A stretch of DNA of 64,000 nt from Pyrus communis (Eukaryota; Streptophyta; Magnoliopsida; Rosales; Rosaceae), in the NCBI RefSeq assembly GCF_963583255.1, contig NC_084817.1:4441043-4505042 (forward strand), written 5' to 3'. The notes below the pieces were generated by a model. It was not told the DNA's origin. It saw nothing but the letters and a program-made list of their open reading frames with translations, and searched no databases. Below are positions 59,783 to 64,000 of this stretch, one piece after another (the stretch's first letter is position 1; each line of letters begins with the position of its first letter). Position numbers and translations under genes: made by a program.

Positions 59783-60779
59783 CTCTTTATATTTTGCCAA
59801 AAGATTGAGTCGTTATTTATTTAATGACGATATAGATCATTTTATTGTACAATTTTCATAATCATAATTTTTTTTTCTTTATCATTATCTAAATATTATA
59901 TCTAGAAAATTCATTTAATTTGGAGACCGTTTAGTATATGTGTTGACATATAAACAAGTAGTACATTTTTCATAAACATTTATTAAAACAAGTAGTTTCC
60001 TCTGATTAATCGTCAATTTATTTGATTAACATGGATGACTAAATGGTATCCAAATCGAATGAATTTGTTTTATATAAATAATGTTTAAATGATAATAATG
60101 ATGATGATAAAGAAAATGAATTGTTCAAATAATGATATTTATACAATAAAATAATGTCAAGTCGTGGTTGAAAAAGAACTAACTCGTTATGTTAAAAGTC
60201 AAGCATTTGTGATTTGAGTGTCATCGTGTAAAGACCAAGCCAAGATTAAGGTTTTTGAGTCCGACAACAAAGGCAAGAATATGTAATCCTGTGGCTCTAA
60301 TTTTCCTTAAAATAAGATCAAATTACCATGTCATTCAATTTCACACTCTATAATAATATGACGTCGTCGTATGTAAGAAGTGACATTCTTTTTTAATTCT
60401 TAACATTAGTCTCTTGCCACATGCCTACACGTGCGACAATTGACTCTTTTTTGTTGTTTTACATTTTTGTTTATTTTAATTTTACTTATTTTACCCTTTT
60501 AGATAACATTATTTTATAAAATATGTATGTGGTTTTTTCTTGTGAATTTTTATTTCTATTTCTATTTTTTGAAAATTTAATGGAAACGTAATTTAGTATT
60601 ATGAAAGCATACCCTTTTTACATCGGGCCGGTGTGTGTTAACAAAACTAAGTTTTTATCTCTGGGCCTAATACAAAATGGGTCAAATTGGCCCAACCCTA
60701 TGGACCCGTTTGGAAATCCATGAAGATTTAAGGCAAATAATAATAATAAATAAATAAACAAGGCAGTAATTAAATTAAA
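59783..60779. other. No recognised gene
   Basis: AT-rich sequence without long frames or recognisable repeats, other than short TAATGATGATGA-like runs near 60090. Confidence 0.45.
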
Positions 60780-60905
60780 AAGTCAGGCTGTCTAATGATA
60801 TTTTTCTTCACATATAAGTAAGTTCGATTCTCGTAAAAAACGAATGCGAATTTGAATTATATTATTACTAACATACTGTGAGGTTAAGTTTACCCCCCAT
60901 TTAGA
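60780..60905 (+). mobile_element. tRNA-derived SINE, third copy
   Basis: GTCTAATGATATTTTTCTTC, AAGTAAGTTCGATTCTCG, GCGAATTTGAATTATATTAT and GTGAGGTTAAGTTTACCCCC follow the same order as the copies at 48633 and 54148. The expected GTGTAGATAATATCGTTTG end is missing at the junction with the MITE at 60911. A possible relic of it (AAGATAACAAGGTTTGTTC) appears right after that MITE. Confidence 0.6.
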
Positions 60906-60910
60906 TAGAG

Positions 60911-61128
60911 AAGAATTCTCGCCGGATCATTTTCCTAGGGATCTCTTAATCGTGATTGTTCATCATACAATCTTGTGGTTAGTTTTCGATAGATTCTCTT
61001 TAAATTTAATTTAAAGTTTAAAATTTAAAACTTAAAATAATTTATGACAGTACTATGTACGATGAATAATCATAATCACAAAATTCTCCAGATCCTCAAG
61101 AAAAAAAATCTGACGATGATCATTTTTC
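60911..61128. mobile_element. MITE, family 2 copy c
   Basis: Left GAATTCTCGCCGGATCATTT and right AAATTCTCCAGATCCTC...CTGACGATGATCATTT enclose an AT-rich core (TTTAATTTAAAGTTTAAAAT). It contains CGTGATTGTTCATCATACAA, as in copies at 52201-52420 and 53700-53885. It probably inserted into the SINE at 60780. Confidence 0.6.
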
Positions 61129-61328
61129 CCAAGATAACAAGGTTTGTTCAAAAATAAAAAATAAGAAGGCGGGTTCACCGGGAACCGTTCCACCGCCCAA
61201 CCAAACAGCCAAACGCCGCAAGCGACGGAAACAACAGCAGCAAATGAAGGTGCCTGCTCCTCTCTCCCTCTTACCCTGTCTCGCTCTCTCTTGATTTCTT
61301 CTATGCATATGGTAATGCTGTACTAATT

Positions 61329-62661
61329 TGGATGTAAAATTGCGGAAATTGAGGCCACGTCTGTTGGATTTCGTTTCGGCCTTGGACTATTCCGTGGTGA
61401 AATCGGCCTCCGAAAAGGCGTTCCGGTCACTTCCGGATATCTCGAAGGCCATCTCTGAGCTCACGGTTCTCAAGGGCGTGGGTCCGGCCACCGCCTCCGC
61501 CTTTGTCGCAGCTTATGCGCCCGAGGTGGCGCCTTTCATGTCCGACGAGGTGATTTAATAATTTGGGGTTGCTGGCTGTTGATTTTTGTGTTAGTTGCTT
61601 CTGATTTCAGTAATTTCTGCTGTATAATTTCGAAATTAATGTTTGTGTTTGGAATGGTGAAAGGCTATGGTTGCAGCTCTTGGAAACTCCATAGACTATA
61701 CACTTAAGCAGTACCTGTTATTCCGCAAATAGTAAATCTTGAAAAAGCACTCAAAAGTGCTTTCTGAAAGAAGCACATAATTGGTGCTTCTTGTAGAAAT
61801 CACTTAAATGCTTTTGGAATTCAAAAATATTTGTTCTAAAACCGCTTTCAGTCATTTTAAAAAGCATGTTCAAACGAGTGCAGGAGAAAGCAAAGGTCAG
61901 TCAGTTTCTTCCAGATTTGTTTTACATCGAAAATTACTCGACGATTGTTGGATTGCTAGTACATGAGTTAAACCGTGCGCATACTGTTCGAATAGAACCC
62001 TTGATTCCGTATTCTTCTAGGTGATTGTTTCCTATTGTATATTACGTATTTCATTATCGTAATTAGTGTATGTTTCCTACCGTAATGTAATGTGATGCGG
62101 TGTGGGGCAAAAGTTCTCTATTGCGGCAGTTGTATACGGCTCCCTTTCCTAGTTACCCGTTATGTGCTGCTCGTGTGATGAGATGATTATGAGAGGGCGC
62201 ATATTCAATCTTCTCGATTTGAAGACTTTCTCGGGCCTTATTATTCATCCTCATGACCTGCAAAACTGTCATCACATTAACTGTAGGCATTCTTTATAAC
62301 GGTTGAGTGTGCGGTGTTCAATTATAATGTTCAATGTAAGAAAATTTGTAAGTTCTGTTCATTTCATTTAGCATGTTGTTAAGCAGAGTCGACTTTTGGT
62401 CATGCAAGTGCCTTGTATTTCAAGTCAATCATACAAGTGATTGAGCTGATGGAGCTTTACGTTTACATGGATTTTGCTCCACTTTTAAGTATCTGTTGGA
62501 AATATCTGCAGGACTTGAGCATAGAAGGTGAGACCTTCACGCCATCAGATGTAGAGAGAGCTCTGTGGAGTTGCGCTGTTGGGGCCAAGTTATCTTCACA
62601 AAAAGTACCAGACCCCAAAAGTGATACAAGTAAAAACTCCAAGCGGAAGAGAAAGCGTTGA
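61329..62661 (+). pseudogene. 5'-truncated copy of a plant gene with a helix-hairpin-helix-like segment
   Basis: Exon-like blocks: about 61340-61549 (RPRLLDFVSALD, SASEKAFRSLPDISKAISEL, TVLKGVGPATASAFVAAYAP, PFMSDE), 61664-61731 (AMVAALGNSIDYTLKQYLLF), 61884-61895 (EKAK) and 62512-62661 (GETFTPSDVERALWSCAVGA then a basic KSDTSKNSKRKRKR tail and TGA). Donor and acceptor sites are mostly intact. From memory, the homologous plant protein has about 60-80 more N-terminal residues including a QWKLTRGKW stretch. Here that region is absent or degraded (VKLRKLRPRL) and no start exon is seen. The second block has an extra C (TTCCGCAAAT), breaking the expected LLFANK. I call it a decayed copy; the function of the parent is unknown to me. 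KGVGPATASA is the only hint, of DNA binding. Confidence 0.6.
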
Positions 62662-64000
62662 TATAGTGCCATGCCATTTAACTGACAATCCTTGTAAGTT
62701 TAACTAACTTTATTTTTTTTTCTTGTCGAAAAGTTTAACTAACTTTATAACCTAGATTAAAATGCCACCGCTCTTTCGGCTGTTCAAGCGAGCATTTTCA
62801 TCAACTCATGAACAGCCTCCCTGTACTGAATAATATGTTCTGAGTTCTTAGGCCTAAACCTTGTTGCTTCTACTTTGCATTCTACAAACGATGAATCTTC
62901 GACCCCAAAGGTAAACATCCTTATCATTATTACACAATAGTGATTAGGTTTTTCTAAGCCAAAGTCTGAACTTTCAAGGCTAGTGATTGAAGCACTCCTC
63001 GTTTAGCCTCTTACAATCACGAGAAAAATTGTCAAATATTGAATTTGGAGTGCAGATGATCAGTAGTGAACTGCAAAAATTGCTACCTTTGAAATTGATC
63101 AAAATAGTGTTCTCGTCTTCTATGCTTTCAGTTGCTGGATTCCAATGCATATTAGAAGGGCTTGTTACATTTTTCATTTAACTTCTGTGTTTGGTCAAAA
63201 GTCTGCAATAAGTAAATTGGGCTGCAACTTCGGCAACCCAGGAGAACAAGCGTTGCTGTGTCATCAGTGGATACATTGTGTCACTATTTCTCGTTACAGA
63301 TGTATAGACCTGGTGTCATCTAAGATTCTGCCAAGTATGAAATTCAGTTAGTATACGTGTTTGATTAAACTTTCAAACACCCAAATAGGAAGCAAATCTG
63401 AAATAAAAATCTTTTCAACTTAATCACTTGCGTTAGGTACTATGTAGGCGCCTCATCCCATCCTTGCGCTTTCCTAAGTTCACCCGTTTGTCTTTTTTCA
63501 ACAAACAATAGCGTTAGTGGATTAATTGTTTGTTGCTAGGGAACTTTTATGAGCACTTTTTGTTCGTATGACCCGTGTCAGATATCTCCGTTGATAAATG
63601 CATTTTTGGTGATTTGAAAGCACCTGCTTCCTTCTGTTGTGCAGGAACAGTAGTGGAATCGTGACGAAGAAAGACAAACTAGTCTCGTGGGTGATCATAA
63701 TTCTTTAGCAGTCTCCTCGAGCACGGCAGCCATCTCCAGTGACATTTAAGCGTTTTCAGCTGGGTTAAAGTCGCTGGAAGCTGACATACAAGGTCACCAA
63801 AGTTCTACAATCTTTTCATACAGAATTTAAGAGTTGATTTTTTTTTCCTTAAACTTTTTTTTGAGAAAAATTAAAGCACCACCAGTTAAAACTGTTCTAA
63901 CGGGAAGCTTCACAAAAGCTCTCTCAAGGATTGATGATTCCATTAGTGTGGAAAGACTTCCCTTTTGATGTGGATAATGACATTACTTAACGATGATTTG
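62662..64000. other. No recognised gene
   Basis: The right end of the window shows no homology-supported ORF. Short frames near 62987-63351 on both strands overlap each other and look random. A purine/T-rich stretch at 63838-63870 is the only simple repeat. Confidence 0.45.

Overview
The window is plant nuclear DNA: AT-rich, with split genes using GT-AG introns, no operons, and many small transposon remnants. The proteins and repeats point to Rosaceae. The apple/pear tribe (Maleae) is most likely, because the ACC synthases and the CSC1/RXW8 channel read like apple proteins and the MITE and SINE types are of the kind common there. This is recognition from memory, not a database result, and the species is not established.

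Gene layout. (1) 112-1096 +: last exon of an R2R3-MYB factor whose first exons lie left of the window. (2) 7016-7818 +: two-exon gene for a probable chloroplast membrane protein. (3) 8347-13129 -: complete 11-exon CSC1/OSCA-type channel gene (RXW8-like). (4) 18152-19584 +: broken F-box gene. (5) 20450-21045: two fragments of a non-LTR retroelement in opposite orientations. (6) 21058-24815 -: ACC synthase pseudogene. (7) 28378-30607 -: second, structurally intact ACC synthase gene, a same-strand tandem duplicate of (6). (8) 46068-48489 +: seven-exon membrane-anchored J-protein. (9) 49622-53383 -: complete eight-exon squalene monooxygenase. (10) 61329-62661 +: 5'-truncated, frameshifted copy of a plant gene with a helix-hairpin-helix-like segment.

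Between the genes the sequence is largely mobile DNA, and several elements can be bounded to the base by target-site duplications. They are: a 2,194-bp solo LTR (15321-17514, TSD TTTTA); a Harbinger-type element (24038-24677, TSD TTA); a MULE-like fold-back (24844-25812, 9-bp TSD); a hAT-type element carrying a nested MITE (35298-36227); an internally deleted hAT with a RICESLEEPER-like transposase (39998-42646); a Tourist-like MITE (44043-44335); and a hAT-type element with a possible captured gene fragment (58384-59450, perfect 8-bp TSD). There are also a TRIM-like element (39266-39923), several tRNA-derived SINEs, and two MITE families with three copies each.

The genes do not form a pathway. 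Two encode enzymes of specialised or hormone metabolism (ethylene precursor and sterol/triterpene precursor), one an ion channel, one a co-chaperone and one a transcription factor. I found no convincing new multi-gene system. The points most worth checking are the divergent ACC synthase pair, with conserved-box substitutions in the intact copy, the hAT element that may carry a captured gene fragment, and the 268-bp tandem duplication with asymmetric CpG loss.
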